Positions 45,917 through 58,325 of a DNA stretch of 64,000 nucleotides are shown one piece after another. Below the pieces are notes generated by a model. It saw nothing but the letters and a program-made list of their open reading frames with translations, had not been told where the DNA came from and made no database searches. Made by a program: the position numbers and the translations under genes. Origin of the DNA: Vanessa cardui (Eukaryota > Arthropoda > Insecta > Lepidoptera > Nymphalidae); the NCBI RefSeq assembly GCF_905220365.1, contig NC_061129.1, forward strand, positions 2,170,803-2,234,802, given 5' to 3'. The stretch's first letter is position 1; every line of letters starts with the position of its first letter.

Positions 45917-46330
45917 CCTCTATTACAATAAAAAATAAGAAAAGGACGACCTACTGCCCCCTGTTCATTATTCATTATGTAAGAATCTAAAGGAAAAATG
46001 AATACAAGTTTGTTTTATTTTAATGTTTATTTTTCAAAGTTACAATTTTTTGAAATGATTATTTGTGATTTTAAAGGTTCTAAAGGTACGTATTCAAGTT
46101 AACGACGGCAATCACACAGCTTCCCACGTTTTTCAAATAATTTTAACTTTGCGCATTTTTTTCATCTTACACTATCGAAATTCCTTCCTACACCCTCGTA
46201 AGAAAACATAAGACATGCCCTACTTAAATCCTGTTTCAAACGTAATAAATGAATGACCCTTACAGTAGAGTTAAATGACAGAAATCGTCATGTGAGGAAA
46301 AGCGTTATACATACCAGTTGCCTGGTATGG

Positions 46331-46394
46331 CATCTCTCTCTTTCTCTTTTTATCTTTTCTCTCTTTTTCTTTATATCTCTGTCTCTCTCTTTCC
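46331..46394 (+). repeat. Polypyrimidine (TC-rich) tract
   Basis: About 60 bases almost entirely T and C, with repeated TCTCTCTTTC units. Confidence 0.8.
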
Positions 46395-46639
46395 TGTGCG
46401 AATTCATTAGAACTTTTTTGTTATTAACAATCGAACGCCTGAAAAATATCAATAAATGTCATATTTTTCAAATGATGTCATTGTTATTTTCCAAATCAAT
46501 AGCAAATCGGAATAAGGAAATTCGTATTCGAATTTTGCTTATTCTGTATAGCAATTCCATTGAAAAATATGAGTAAGGAAATATACAATGCACCCGTAAT
46601 TATATACCTCGTAAAGACATTGGAGCTATATAAGAAAAT

Positions 46640-46770
46640 TTGGATATTCCATACATCGCTTGAGATGATACATCCCATGTGCCTGTAGTTACACTAACTC
46701 ACTCAACCTTCAAACCGGAACACAACAATATATGGTATTTATCGGGCAAGCCCAAAGGCTTACCACCTAG
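46640..46770 (-). repeat. Dispersed repeat family B, partial
   Basis: ATCCCATGTGCCTGTAGTTA, CACTAACTCACTCAACCTTC, AAACCGGAACACAACAATAT. Confidence 0.65.
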
Positions 46771-47689
46771 TGAATATTATATATAAATAATGAAATTAAA
46801 AGAATACAAGCAATGATCCAAATTAATTAAGGAATTGCTAATATTTGAGTTAGAAGTGGCGACGACAATAGCCCAGCCATTGCAGTATTGACGCTACCAC
46901 AATTATACCTACTATTATTTATAATGTTCGCTATGTAAGTATATATATATGTATATAATATACATTAAATTTACGCTTATATTTAGCGAGGCAAACTGGT
47001 AACGTCTTGCGAAAATAATATTTACACAATTGAATTGTATTTAAATTCTTATTGCTATGATAATCTGCGGAATATTATTAACACATTTTTTTCCATATTC
47101 AATTATATCTCGCATTTTCATTTGAACTCAGTCGGATATAATATTAACGCTAAATACTGAATGTAAATAACTTTTATAATTTAATTAGAATGACTAATAA
47201 AATTTAGAAAATTGCATGAATGAAAAAAAAAACAAAATATTTTATTACAAAAATTATTATTACGATTATATAGATTTGCTTAAAATGGTAAAAGCTAAAA
47301 CTTCTCTCACGGTAACACGGTCTCTGAACCAAAGTCGATTTTTAATTTTTGTTGTGTTCTAATGTCAAGTAATTTATCATTCTCTCGTCACCATATTTTG
47401 ATTTTTGGATATTATTAGTATTTAAATATCATCGAATAATAAATAATGTATAACGATTTGTAATGCTAATTTAATTACAAATACACAGTACGCACAAATG
47501 TCTAAACTTGAGAACAGCAATTTTGGTTATTCTTTTTTGTAGTGGTTTTAAATTTCGATATCCTTTTTTTTACTCACATGTGTGACAATTTGTTTTAATT
47601 AAATATAATGATATTCTTACCACCGAATGCAATAATACCTTGTAGCGGATACATTAAAAAAAAAGAGCGCGAGATCCCCTGTCACTGTC

Positions 47690-47833
47690 AATTTTGGCGC
47701 GAAGTTTGGGTGTTTCGGACGCATTATTTCTGAGTCATAGAAAATTCGTCCATTTAATTGGTTTTTGTTGTTAATTCTTATTCACTTAAAGTGATTAATA
47801 CTATTGTTGATTTTTATTTTGAATATAAATGGG
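47690..47833 (+). promoter_or_regulatory. Candidate promoter and first exon (E2F-like site, ATGG then GTAAGA)
   Basis: A short CpG-containing patch with TTTTGGCGCGAA (E2F consensus-like) at 47692-47703, followed 125 bases later by AAATGG and a GTAAGAAT donor at 47833. It would give a first exon with only ATG plus one coding base. No partner exon is identified, so this may be chance. Confidence 0.3.
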
Positions 47834-47919
47834 TAAGAATATACATATAATATATGTTAATTTAGTAAAAATATATTAGACGAGACTTGATTTTCTAACG
47901 CGTGTATATCTTTGTATTT

Positions 47920-48133
47920 TAATAACGCGTGCATCTTAACCGATGATTTCGGGTTCAATCCTAGGCAAGCTCCACTATATATGTGCTCAATTTGTGTTTA
48001 TAATTCATCTCATGCACGGCGGTGAAGGAAAACATCGTGAGGAAACCTGCATGTGTTTAATTTCATCGAAATTCTGCCACATGTGGTGTGTGTGCCACTC
48101 TTAGTGGCTTTTAATTTACTTTACTTTACTACT
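47920..48133 (+). mobile_element. Metulj-like SINE, head and 3' end rearranged
   Basis: Starts within the head (AACGCGTGCATCTTAACCGA, box B GGGTTCAATCC) without box A. After GCCACATGTGG it jumps to CTTAGTGGCTTTTAATTTAC and a TTTACTTTACTTTAC tail, skipping the CCAACCCGC block. Confidence 0.78.
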
Positions 48134-48954
48134 CTGTAATAATAATTAGAAGTTAAATAGTGTTATTACTAATTAAACGAGGCAATAATTTTGTACTGAT
48201 AACAAAACAACAACGTTATCTACATCTAGCCCTTTATCTTTAATGTTTGTTTGTAAATCTTGTAATTATATGTCATGAATTACATTGTAACGAGTGTATC
48301 TTAGAAAACTTAAACTGTTCCATTTAGAAATCTCAATCAAATTAATTTTTTGTTGTTGTTTGGAATAGACGATTAGTTTTTACACATGTGTTGAAATTTG
48401 ATGAAACGTTTATAAAAAAAAACTATTTAAACAGATTAAAAATTTGTTGTTTCGAATTTTTGTTGAAATCGATTCGACCAGTCTGAATAATAAAAGTATT
48501 GTTATCGACTGTCCAAAGAAGCATTTTAATATGCAGTACCTCACCTCATTGCAGCTCGATCACAGCAGCCATTTTCAACGATAAACTTTTTATTCTTAAA
48601 CTCTGTAGTCCGATACGACGGTAGTTCGACATTACTGGAGATATGAGTAGGAGCAAGAGCAACGCCTTCAAATATTTGAATTCTGAATGTTTATTTATTT
48701 TGTATTAGAAAGACCAACTACAAACTGTTATTGGGATTTTTTGGCGCCAAGACCCTTTAAAGTTTGACTTGCCTAGTAATCATGATCTTTCATCATACTG
48801 AACATATTGACAAATTTATACGGCATACATATAAGAACTTATTCTACGTCGTGGTGTTCTCAATCAAACTCAATTTTTCAATAGTCTAACACTAAATAAT
48901 ATAAAGAGCCGAAATGATCAGTACTTAATCGAAGATAACCGAAGATAGTTGTGC

Positions 48955-49005
48955 TTGTATTCATGCTCACAGTTAAGGAAAATATCGTAAGGTAACCTGC
49001 ATGTG
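48955..49005 (+). mobile_element. SINE internal fragment
   Basis: GCTCACAGTTAAGGAAAATA, TCGTAAGGTAACCTGCATGT only. Confidence 0.5.
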
Positions 49006-49159
49006 TGGGATGAACAAGTGACACATGAGGAATTGACACATTGTGGAAGTCCGCAACAAGGTGATGGATAAACGCCAAAACTTTTCCCTGAGAGACATTT
49101 AAGGTTATGATTTATTTTAAATATTCCAGTTTTAAGTCTCTGACGCGATTAAGACGTAT

Positions 49160-49468
49160 AGTACAACACAACTTAGATGTAGCATCAGCAAAATTAGTAA
49201 AACCGATCACATCCGAATTGGGTACGCTAGCCCAAATTATCAATATTTATTCCTCGTGCAATTTCAATCTTTGCACAAACGTAATAACTTGTAATATCAT
49301 ATGACCTAATATATTCGTCAATTTGACACGTCGATTTACATACGCTTGCTGTCTCTTGCTGAATGGCGCGATAAGGAGCTATTACTATTTGTTGTGTAAA
49401 TCGGCAGTGATTGGTTTTATTTTCATTCCATTGCATTTTGCGATGCTACATCTAATTTGTGTCGTACT
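49160..49468. mobile_element. Fold-back MITE family F, inverted copy
   Basis: AGTACAACACAACTTAGATG to TAATTTGTGTCGTACT. It corresponds to 29157-29482 read on the other strand, including CACATCCGAATTGGGTACGC, ATTATCAATATTTATT and AACAAATAGTAATAGCTCCT equivalents. Confidence 0.78.
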
Positions 49469-50309
49469 ATACGCTCCATAATGATCGAGGCATTAGTCTA
49501 TCCGAAACCTGCCACGCATTACACACAGCTAGGGCTCAATTTTATTTACGTGCTGGTGAAAATACTGGGGCACATCATTACATCGTCTACGACGATTGAA
49601 ATCAATACACAAAATAATGAATGATTTAAAAACTAAATGTAACTTAATGCTAATGAAAACAAAATGTGACTTAATTCTGGTGGCCTTTTTTTTATTTTTT
49701 TGAAACCCCAATTATTTCATGATAAACCATTTTATTCGTTTTTAAAATGAATTAGTAAAACCTTTTTTTTTTTATTTAAAGAGTATTCATAGTATTCAAT
49801 TATTATATACGAGGGCTAATTAATAGATAAATAATGTAAATGAAACCGGATTAGTTAAGCATATAAATTCTTACATCATACAATATAAAAAATACATTAT
49901 TTTCGTTTATTTTTTTCCATTTGAATTTGAAATTAACAACTTATTATTATTACCTAATAAAGGTATATACAAATATATGTACATAAGTTATTATATAATA
50001 ATTAGAGCGACATATACATTTAAATATCAAAATTTTCCGACACGTCGTCTGTGCATGGAATTCAATAAATAGAAACGCAGACTTAATACTTTAAAAAATA
50101 GTTTAATTATATGGACTATTTTATTTTTTTAAATGTTCAACTACATATATAATATGATGTTTATATATCCATTAACCCACAATATAGCAATGCAATAGCA
50201 TGTATATGGAAGCATCTTTCAATATATGATAGAAGAAGAAGCATATCTTTCATATACATTTTAAAACCCAAACCATAAAAGGTTTATAAAACCCTATTTG
50301 CGGTATCTA

Positions 50310-50400
50310 GACACTGAATTAACATGTACTTAATTTGCGTTTATAAATCATCTCGTCTTGGTCAAGGAAAGTTTCGTGGGAATACATGTGTGGCATTACA
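50310..50400 (+). mobile_element. SINE internal fragment, degenerate
   Basis: ACATGTACTTAATTTGCGTT, TATAAATCATCTCGTC, GGTCAAGGAAAGTTTCGTGG. Confidence 0.5.
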
Positions 50401-50487
50401 TATCGCCCCATGTGTATCGACCACGTAGAAACATTACCGTATATACAAATATATATACCTCAAATGAAAAGATATGTGTGATACTTT

Positions 50488-50600
50488 TAGTTGCCGTCCG
50501 TGATTTCGTTCGCTTTATATGATTTGTTTGACGGATATTCAAAGTTACATTCACATTTATAATATTAGTATATATTACACATAAAAACCGTGGGTCTGGT
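50488..50600 (-). repeat. Dispersed TATTATAAATG repeat, deleted
   Basis: Reads inverted: GCCGTCCGTGATTTCGTTCG joins after a deletion to TTACATTCACATTTATAATA, TTAGTATAT. The two ends of the unit without its middle. Confidence 0.6.
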
Positions 50601-51054
50601 ATGCTGGTTTGGTCTTTTTTTGCGAAAGAATGAAGCAACGCGTTTTTTTTTTCAATTTATGTACCAGATAATGATGTATATAAAATTATACTTTACGAGT
50701 ATATCCCAGAGTAAAAACAGAATCCACGTGTAAATATAATAATTTAATGTAAAAGACAGTCGTGTCTAAGGTCTGCGATACCGTTTACAGTGTCTGATAA
50801 ATGTGTTAACTTGTTGCCTAATAGGAGCGATCACGAACTTACGATTGATCCACTTATGTCTGGCTTCGTCTGTTTGATTTCGTGATTAAATAAACGAATA
50901 TGTTAAATGTATCTGGATTATACTCGATTTCAGTCACCTTTTGGATAAATCATTGCTAAAAATATACATAAATCTACGGTCGTTGTGGCATAAAGCTCTT
51001 CTTGTACATGAGTAAAATACTTGTATCTTATTCTTTAAAAGGTAGAATAGAATC

Positions 51055-51250
51055 GGAGCCAATGAGCCACCCCAAGGTGTTCATCACCACCCATAGACAA
51101 TGGCGCTGTAAGAAATATTAACCATGCCTTACATCGCCCTTGATATAAACAATACTGGGTACCGCTTGGCTGGGCTACTGGGTACTATTAGTATTCTACC
51201 AAACAGATATTTCTGATGAGTGGGGAAAACAAAGCCCTACCACACATATA
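51055..51250 (-). repeat. Dispersed repeat family B, deleted
   Basis: CCACCCATAGACAATGGCGC, TGTAAGAAATATTAACCATG, CCTTACATCGCCCTTGAT, then directly AAACAATACTGGGTACCG; the central block is missing. Confidence 0.72.
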
Positions 51251-51669
51251 TACCTGAATATTTTAATTTAAAAATATTAACTAACATTATTCCTTCAATG
51301 TATTACATCGCGTGAGTAAATGTTTATTTTGTATATTAACTTATATAATATAAATTGATTTTTTCAATTTGAAAATCATGGTATATGTGTAAATTGCAAT
51401 TATAGATTTGTCTTGACATTATTATGAGAAACTCTTAAAATTCTTACACAACAGAGACAAGAATTAACAGGACTTGATTGAATAATTAATGTGAAATGAC
51501 AGCCACGTAAAGAATTTTAGCCAAAATATATTTAGCAAACCTTCAACCAACGCTCGTTTCACGATCTCTCAGCATGCATAAGGAATGCATATAATAAATA
51601 CTGGATTACCTTATATTAACCAGTAATCAGCTTGCAACAAATTTATAATAATACATTTATACATTATAG

Positions 51670-51945
51670 TATAAGATAGGCGGCCTTACGCATTTTGTAT
51701 AAGGCCGCCTGAGTAGGTACCCAGTCATCAGTTAGCCCTAAACATCAATACTCATTTTTGCTGCGTTCCAGTTTGCAGGGTGAGTGAGCCCGTGTAACTA
51801 CAGGCACAAGAGACATAACATCTTAGTTCCCAAGATTGGTTAATAATTCTTACATCGCCGATGTCTATGGGCGGTGTTAACAACATACCATGAGGTAGCC
51901 CATATGCTCGTACGCCAACCTATACCATAAAGAAAAACTTCTTAG
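51670..51945 (+). repeat. Dispersed repeat family B
   Basis: GAGTAGGTACCCAGTCATCA, GGGTGAGTGAGCCCGTGTAA, AGAGACATAACATCTTAGTT, then GTCTATGGGCGGTG and CCCATATGCTCGTACGCCAA. Near full length; GGTGGCACATTGACGATG is deleted. Confidence 0.78.
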
Positions 51946-52664
51946 AACAATGAAAATTGTCAGCAATTGTGTAAATTTCGTTTAAATAAAACATATTAAC
52001 ATTTCATAAATAGAATAAGAATTATTCATAAGGCATATATTATAACAATACATGTTGAACCTACCACTTTTCCCTCTTAAAATTTATAAAACTATACCCA
52101 GGATCATTTTAGAATATCGAACGTACGAAACGACCTTATTTCCAAATAGTGCCAATATAATTCCAAATAGTTCCAAAAAGTGCAATTGCATTTTCACCAT
52201 AATGTCGCTCTTATAAATGAAATGAAAATATCATATCAGTTATAGTTTTGATGCTACGCAGCTCTGTGGAAGAGTCACCTTAGAATATTTTCCCAAAATA
52301 AACATCCTGACGTTATTTACGCTGATCCGCTTTTTGGCTGTGATATTTGAACCTAATAATGTATGAACCCTTCTTCAGGGTTTGATATTTACTATAACAA
52401 TACGAAATAAATATATTATTTGTTATCAATATTTCCGAATTAATAATCCTTTCTATGCGTTTTTATAAATTTATTAATTTATCGTTTAGGGTGAGGTTGA
52501 ATCTTAAACAATTGTAAATGATTTTATTTACAGCGCATTGGAAGGTAAGGATAATTCCGCACTGTAAAAAATTATCGCTTAGTTACTGCTTACTTGAAAT
52601 GTTAAGTATTTGTCTATATTGCCTATTGCGATTTAAAAGTCGCTGGATAAAATAAACAAAAAAT

Positions 52665-52866
52665 AAATATTGGACAACATCACATACATTATTCTGATCC
52701 CAATGTAAGTAGCTAAAGCACTTGTGTTATGGAAAATCAGAAGTAACGATGATACCACAAATACCCTGACCTAAGACAATATAGAAAACTAATGATAATC
52801 TACATCGACTCAGCCGGGAACCCAAGAAAACCGGTGTACACACTACTCGACTTTGGAAGTCTATGA
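52665..52866 (-). mobile_element. Family D tRNA-like SINE with head deletion
   Basis: ATTATTCTGATCCCAATGTA, AGCACTTGTGTTATGGAAAA, CATCGACTCAGCCGGGAACC, then AACCGGTGTACACACTACTC. About 20 bases around box B are lost. Confidence 0.75.
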
Positions 52867-53206
52867 ACTAAATCGCGAAAATAAAAATCGCAAAGTACGC
52901 CCGCAGTGCGACGTCAGTCTAAATTTCACTTTTCTAAACAACTTTTTCGTTGACGTAAACAAATGCTACGGGTACAAAGGTCTGCGTCTATAAAGTCGTA
53001 TGTACACGTAGTTATATTCGACTAAAGCCTGCAATTATTTAGATGTAGGTCAAGGCGAACCTTGTACATTTACTGGTATTCGTGAAATTTTACGTATTCA
53101 TTCGTATAATACTGTATTTATATTTGAGACTATGTATAGCTTTATCTAAGTATTAGCAAATAATAATAATAAAATAAAAAATACAAAAATGAATAGAGAT
53201 GGGTTG

Positions 53207-53325
53207 GGTTGCCTGGAAGAGATGGCTAATTAGCCATAAGGCAGGCATATCACAACACTTTAGATATATACTATTTTAATTTTAAGATTTTGTATTTGTA
53301 CTATAAAGAATAAATAAATAGATAA
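53207..53325 (+). mobile_element. LINE 3' end (family K) with AATAAATAAATA tail
   Basis: GGGTTGCCTGGAAGAGATGG, CTAATTAGCCATAAGGCAGG, then TTTTAATTTTAAGATTTTGT and AAGAATAAATAAATAGAT. Matches a common lepidopteran LINE 3' UTR; a second remnant lies at 56585. Confidence 0.7.
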
Positions 53326-53454
53326 GAGATGCTAGAAGTATTCCTCATTGAATATAAATTACGAATTCCAAATTTTAATTTTAATTATTAGTTAAAACGT
53401 ACATTCTTATTAATTTACCAATATTGTATTTTTATATTATTATGACAGAAATAT

Positions 53455-53600
53455 AGAAATATAAGATTTTAAATTAACATGGTTACATTTATTATTATTA
53501 GATTCAGTCTCGTGAACAAGACATTCGTAGATAATGTCGAAATATCGAGCTCCACCGAACAAAAATAAAAAACATGGTAAATATACCGAAATTAATAATT
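53455..53600 (+). mobile_element. Retroelement fragment (family M)
   Basis: ATATAAGATTTTAAATTAAC at 53459 and TTCAGTCTCGTGAACAAGAC at 53503, the same two landmarks as at 9184 and 9732 but only 30 bases apart here. Confidence 0.6.
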
Positions 53601-54000
53601 TTAATATATAAATCATCTTTATGTGTGCAACATTCAGTTACAACTAGATTGCAAGTTCCGATTTGTTTTATTTATATAGAAAGGCGAATAATGATCCAAC
53701 TAAATGTGGGTTTCACCGCAAATAGTCACGACCACGAGCACTATAAGAAATAATCATTTCATTATCAAATTATCCAATGAGGGTAACAGGCGAATTATTA
53801 AAACACTTATCTGTCTTCGCCTAACGAATAGAACTTTAAGTAAAAAAGAAAGAAAACTTTTTGATGTCGACAGATATTAAACACATAATGACTTACTACT
53901 AGAGGAACTAGTTCTGGAACTACTGGACTACTCAGTAAAAACAAACTCGTTAAGAGTTAATAACGAAATCGTCGTAGAATCCAATGCGAACTTTTTATTA

Positions 54001-54130
54001 TATACTAGCGACCCGTCTGAGCATCGCACGGGTACAATGCTGACACTAAATATACTACAGAATGTCTTATTACGTTCTATATCTTCAATATCTTTAAAAA
54101 ATTGCTTATGGTTTAGGTTAAACAATTCAT
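54001..54130 (+). repeat. Dispersed CTAGCGACCCG-type repeat end
   Basis: TATACTAGCGACCCGTCTGA, GCATCGCACGGGTACAATGC; the remainder is AT-rich and unmatched. Confidence 0.45.
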
Positions 54131-54208
54131 AGTTTATATAAGTATACCAAAAAATTATATATATTTTTTTAATTCAATCAATTACAAAGGTTTTAGTGTC
54201 TTAAACGT

Positions 54209-54278
54209 TACGAGGTCTAGTAAGCCTTGTACCGGTATTGCGATAGGATTCGTACGAGGTCTTAAACGCCTCGTACCG
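54209..54278. repeat. Duplicated 26-bp palindromic unit
   Basis: TACGAGGTCTAGTAAGCCTT at 54209 and TACGAGGTCTTAAACGCCTC at 54253 are tandem copies about 44 bases apart. The second is a clean hairpin, GTACGAGG at 54252-54259 pairing with CCTCGTAC at 54269-54276. Confidence 0.55.
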
Positions 54279-54979
54279 CAGGAATGGAAAGTTTTTAATA
54301 AATGATACCACAGCGAACGTAAAGCAAATGCTGCAAAGGACCATGTTGATCTAAATTAAAGGCACATTGTATTTAATGTTTTATTAATTAATTACATAAG
54401 GATTAATGCTGTATTGCTTAAAATAGCCTCGAAAATAAGCAATTTGTCGTAAAAAGTAAAGGATAATAAACGTGGGTTATCCCTAAGAAAATGTATTTAC
54501 GATCTTTGTAAGCTCTACAATTATCTAGTACATTATTTTGACCTAGGGTTATGCCAGTGTTTACAATGTAAGCGCAAAAAATGTGTTTATATACGACACC
54601 ACTTAGGAAACTTTAAAATTATCATTGCTTCTAGACTATATTGTACATGTATTATACATATAAAACTTCCTCTTGAATCAATAAATCTGTTAAAAAAAAA
54701 CTGCATCTAAATCCGTTGTGTAATTTTAAAGATCCAATCATACTCAGAGACCGGCAGCGGTAAGCAACTGTTTTATACTATGTAATGATTTGCAATACAA
54801 AATGTAGATTGTAATGATGGATTGCAATAAAAATAACTCGCAGGCAACATTAACATAAATATTACTTAAATAAAATTATAAACGAGATAAAGCAATTACA
54901 CGAACAAGTCCATGGAGTTGCACAAATAACATTCAAATAAATATTCGTAATGGAAATTTAACTCTTGCGTATAATCGTG

Positions 54980-55090
54980 TTTGGCAAAAGAAGCATTTGG
55001 TGCCATTGCAACAACCATAGTATCTAAGATATTCGGTTCACCAGGTCTGATTACCTTCAAGCCAGAACACACAGTTGAACTCAACAGTAA
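54980..55090 (-). repeat. Dispersed repeat family B, very degenerate
   Basis: CATTGCAACAACCATAGTAT, CTAAGATATTCGG and ATTACCTTCAAGCCAGAACA parallel the middle of the family. A short minus-strand frame here is therefore a shadow. Confidence 0.45.
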
Positions 55091-55764
55091 CATAAATAAG
55101 GATGTTACATAGGTTGGTACAGGTAGAAAGATCTACACAGTCCAGCTGTGGTAGTTGGACGGGTAAATGATCTCAGTGTATATTTTCATTCCACTTTGGT
55201 GCTAAAATTATTTATAATATTTCACGTTCAAAACACATGACGATGAAGCAATTCTACAAACTTTCCAAAGCGTACAACGTAATATAACGCGGAACCTTTA
55301 TAGACGTTCGTACAATTATACAGAAATAACTCGGTACAAAGTCCAGCGTCACGCCCACAGTTTTATTTTTACACCGTCGATGTTTTAGCGAGGGTTTCCC
55401 CGAAACTTTTACATGATACAGCAACATTTACGGACTTATTCATTGGCTTAACCCGAAAACTGGAACTTAGTAGACACAAGACAAATAACTTCTGATAATT
55501 CAATAAAACGATCATCGCTATTACTTCATTGAATCTTGTGCGTCGCGTACAAATTGTTTTACGCGCGTTTCACGTTCGTTACTACTGTTGTTTTTTTGTT
55601 CTAAGCTATCTAGTCGCCTACATAGATCGCTTAGTTTGATTGTATGTATGTAGTATGACATGAATCCTTCGTAGCAGCAGTACTGGCTTCAAATCAGGTG
55701 TGACCAAGAAAAAATAATAAGGTTCCTCTGTAAATAAATTCTCAGCAGTAGTTAGAAGTCTGAA

Positions 55765-55920
55765 TGTTGGCAGTATTGACACTCTTCGTGGCGTGCCTTG
55801 AACAGCACATAAGGCTAATTCTCGAGTGGGATCGCCGTCGTCTGTTTACAAGATTGTAGAGCTAACCTGCCCCCGCACTATAACATATGTATTAGGCGTC
55901 GTATGCTAGTCTCCGTACAG
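55765..55920 (+). mobile_element. LINE 3' UTR remnant
   Basis: GTTGGCAGTATTGACACTCT, TCGTGGCGTGCCTTGAACAG, CACATAAGGC and GCACTATAACATATG resemble a common lepidopteran LINE 3' UTR. Recognised from memory only; no second copy here. Confidence 0.4.
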
Positions 55921-56584
55921 AGCCATCGTCATGTAAACTGCGATTAGGACACAATTCTTTGCAAAATACAAACAGATAATGTCCAATTTTTTGCCTGCGA
56001 CTTTTCTCGCGTGGAAGTCGAATGTATATACAGATTAACTTTAAACATTATTACATTATCTTAAGACCTCTTTCGTTTTCGTGTGTATAAAATTTATGGC
56101 CCTTGCTTTGATAGTTTACGTTACGTGGATGATGAATCAGTCAATCAGGGCTTGTTATTTTAAGATGTTTTACCATCGAGAAAAATTATTGTAAACTTGA
56201 CGCTCACAGAAATGGGTGATTAAAAAAGACTTTTAATTAAAAGGCACCAAATGAGTAAGCAAGTCTAGCGTGGGTGTCCAGAATTAGTTCTGTGGGAGAC
56301 AATTAAACTAATCACAGCTCCACAAAGGCCAGCGTTCTGTGACGCGACTAATCATTAATTAACCTTCATAGTTCATACATATTCGACAGGATTTTTGACC
56401 TAGATATTTAACTTATTATATTTAATTAGGAGTATTTAATGGTCATTTTAACTTTTAGGTACAAAAGGTTATATGACTTTTAGGCAAAAAGTTTACATTA
56501 TTAGTGCTGAATAGTAAATCTGTGTTTGGACACACTGTTGGGCTCTGTAATATATCCTACGGAGATGGTGAAATGTTGTTTTTT

Positions 56585-56700
56585 TTTAAACCAGTGCATT
56601 CCCCAAAGGTTGCCTCGAAGAGATCGCTGTTTTGGCGATAAAACCTCTTGTTGCAAGTAGTAGTATTAGGTATTGGTGCAATATAGCATATAAATAAGGT
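56585..56700 (+). mobile_element. LINE 3' end remnant (family K)
   Basis: CCAAAGGTTGCCTCGAAGAG, ATCGCTGTTTTGGCGATAAA. It keeps the ATCGC...GCGAT stem typical of this tail, then diverges. Confidence 0.6.
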
Positions 56701-56763
56701 TGAAGAATGGGTTTAGAATAAATTACAAATAAAATACGACCTCGTATGTTAGAATCGAGAGTC

Positions 56764-57069
56764 GAGATGGCCCAGTGGTTAGAACGCGTGCATCTTAACC
56801 GATGATTGCGGGTAAAAACCCAGGCAAGCACCGCTGATTCATGTGCTTAATTTGTCTTTATAATTCATCTCGTGCTCAGCAGTGAAGAAAAACATCGTGA
56901 GGAAACCTGCATGTGACAAATTTCATAGAAATTCTGCCACATGTGTATTCACCAACCCGCATTGGAACAGCGTGGTGGAATATGTTACAAACCTTCTCCT
57001 TAAAGAGAGAGGAGGCCTTTAGCCCAGCCAGAGGAATATACAGGCTGTTCTTGTTGTTGTTGTTGTTGT
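56764..57069 (+). mobile_element. Metulj-like SINE, (TTG)n subfamily, full length
   Basis: GAGATGGCCCAGTGGTTAGA head, box B altered to GGGTAAAAACCC, GTGACAAATTTCATAGAAAT diagnostic, and a pure TTGTTGTTGTTGTTG tail ending at 57069. Confidence 0.9.
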
Positions 57070-57212
57070 ATAATGTATTATATATAACAGATAGATGACA
57101 ATTTAAATTATTAAAAAATAATTATTATAAAAAAAAGATTATAATCTAACAATTATTTTTTATCTTTTATAGTCTCGTTAGTTATGGATTCTGAGAATTT
57201 TTTTATGTGCTA
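57070..57212 (+). repeat. Near-identical direct repeat, copy 1
   Basis: ATAGATGACAATTTAAATTA through TTTTTATCTTTTATAGTCTC and GTTAGTTATGGATTCTGAGA to GAATTTTTTTAT matches 63331-63463 with only a few changes. Not a family recognised elsewhere in the window. Confidence 0.85.
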
Positions 57213-58159
57213 GAATCTTCTGAACAAAAAAGCTTATACAACCCTATTTCTACTACGTACTAAATAATCATATAATTCAATTCAAGTCTTTCTTAATGAA
57301 AAGTTATAAATACATACAAAGAGATTATAAAATTTGAAAAAATAATAACCGAAACTTCACATTTAGATTAGAAAATCAAACTACACGCATTTAGTAAAAA
57401 AGGCATATGAACCCCGATTTTTTAATTTAAAAAAATCACCAGTATAGAAAATAAACCATATCAGTCAAACAAAAAATAATATAGTTACATAAACAAACAG
57501 TCAATCAAGATTTTAAACGTCAAATGTTGATAGAAATACGGCTTTACCCGACATTCACGATCTATTCTCATGAAACCAGATGTTTTTCGGATTGTGGAAC
57601 AGAAAACATTTTTAACAAGTCGTTTTAATAAAGGTTGAATCGAGAAACAACAGTTATATACCTCACTCATAAAATTTTACACACATTGTGTTTTGCATAT
57701 TTTTATAACCGTTTATTTTTGTATTCATTTGCATAAATAATTTTCCTTCTCAATTAACACACCTCGGTAGAATAAGTTTTGTTTTCATGAAATACATATA
57801 CGAGAATTTTAAGGTATAGACAATACGTCTTGGGATTTTTAGACTTTTTGTGTTACTAAAATATGTTTGTCTACATACGACTGAACCCGAAAAAAACTTA
57901 ACTTATTCTGGTAGTATTATACTTAAATTACTTACTACCAGATTTGGAAGTTATACAAAATATTTTGAGAATAATAATTTTACAGTTTGTTATCTTACAT
58001 TAAATGCTAGCTAGTGGTCAAATTACGATCCCGAATTCAGAACAGATATACATGAAACTTAGCACTTCATCATCATCATTACTCGTATCATTATATCATA
58101 AAAAAAGAAATCAACGTGTTATTACATTAATTAATTTATTTGACGAAAATTAGACCGGC

Positions 58160-58325
58160 ATTTTAAACGTAGTTGTAGGACGTCCTCAGGCACGGTGGAG
58201 TGACGATTTACGCAAGGCAGGCAGGAGCTGGATGCGAGTAGCCGGAGAAAGACCACAATGGCGTGCACTTGGAGAGGCCTATATCCAGCAGTGGACGAAA
58301 ACGGGCTGATGATGATGATGATGAG
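58160..58325 (+). pseudogene. RTE-type LINE 3' end, short
   Basis: Frame gives VVGRPQARWSDDLRKAGRSW (one codon short at the KA-G junction), MRVAGERPQW, RALGEAYIQQWTKTG, then a GATGATGATGAT tail. The youngest-looking of the three RTE tails. Confidence 0.85.

Noticed and set aside
45676..45975. 99-codon minus-strand frame
   Set aside because: It is contained in the hAT-like non-autonomous element and its end includes the terminal inverted repeat; no transposase similarity.
46253..46576. 107-codon plus-strand frame
   Set aside because: The middle is the polypyrimidine tract translating to Ser/Phe/Leu runs, a composition artefact.
48708..48780. Second exon for the 47.83-kb ATGG donor
   Set aside because: The acceptor TTTTGTATTAG looks acceptable, but joining gives a stop after about 20 codons and no recognisable protein, so I do not propose it as a gene.
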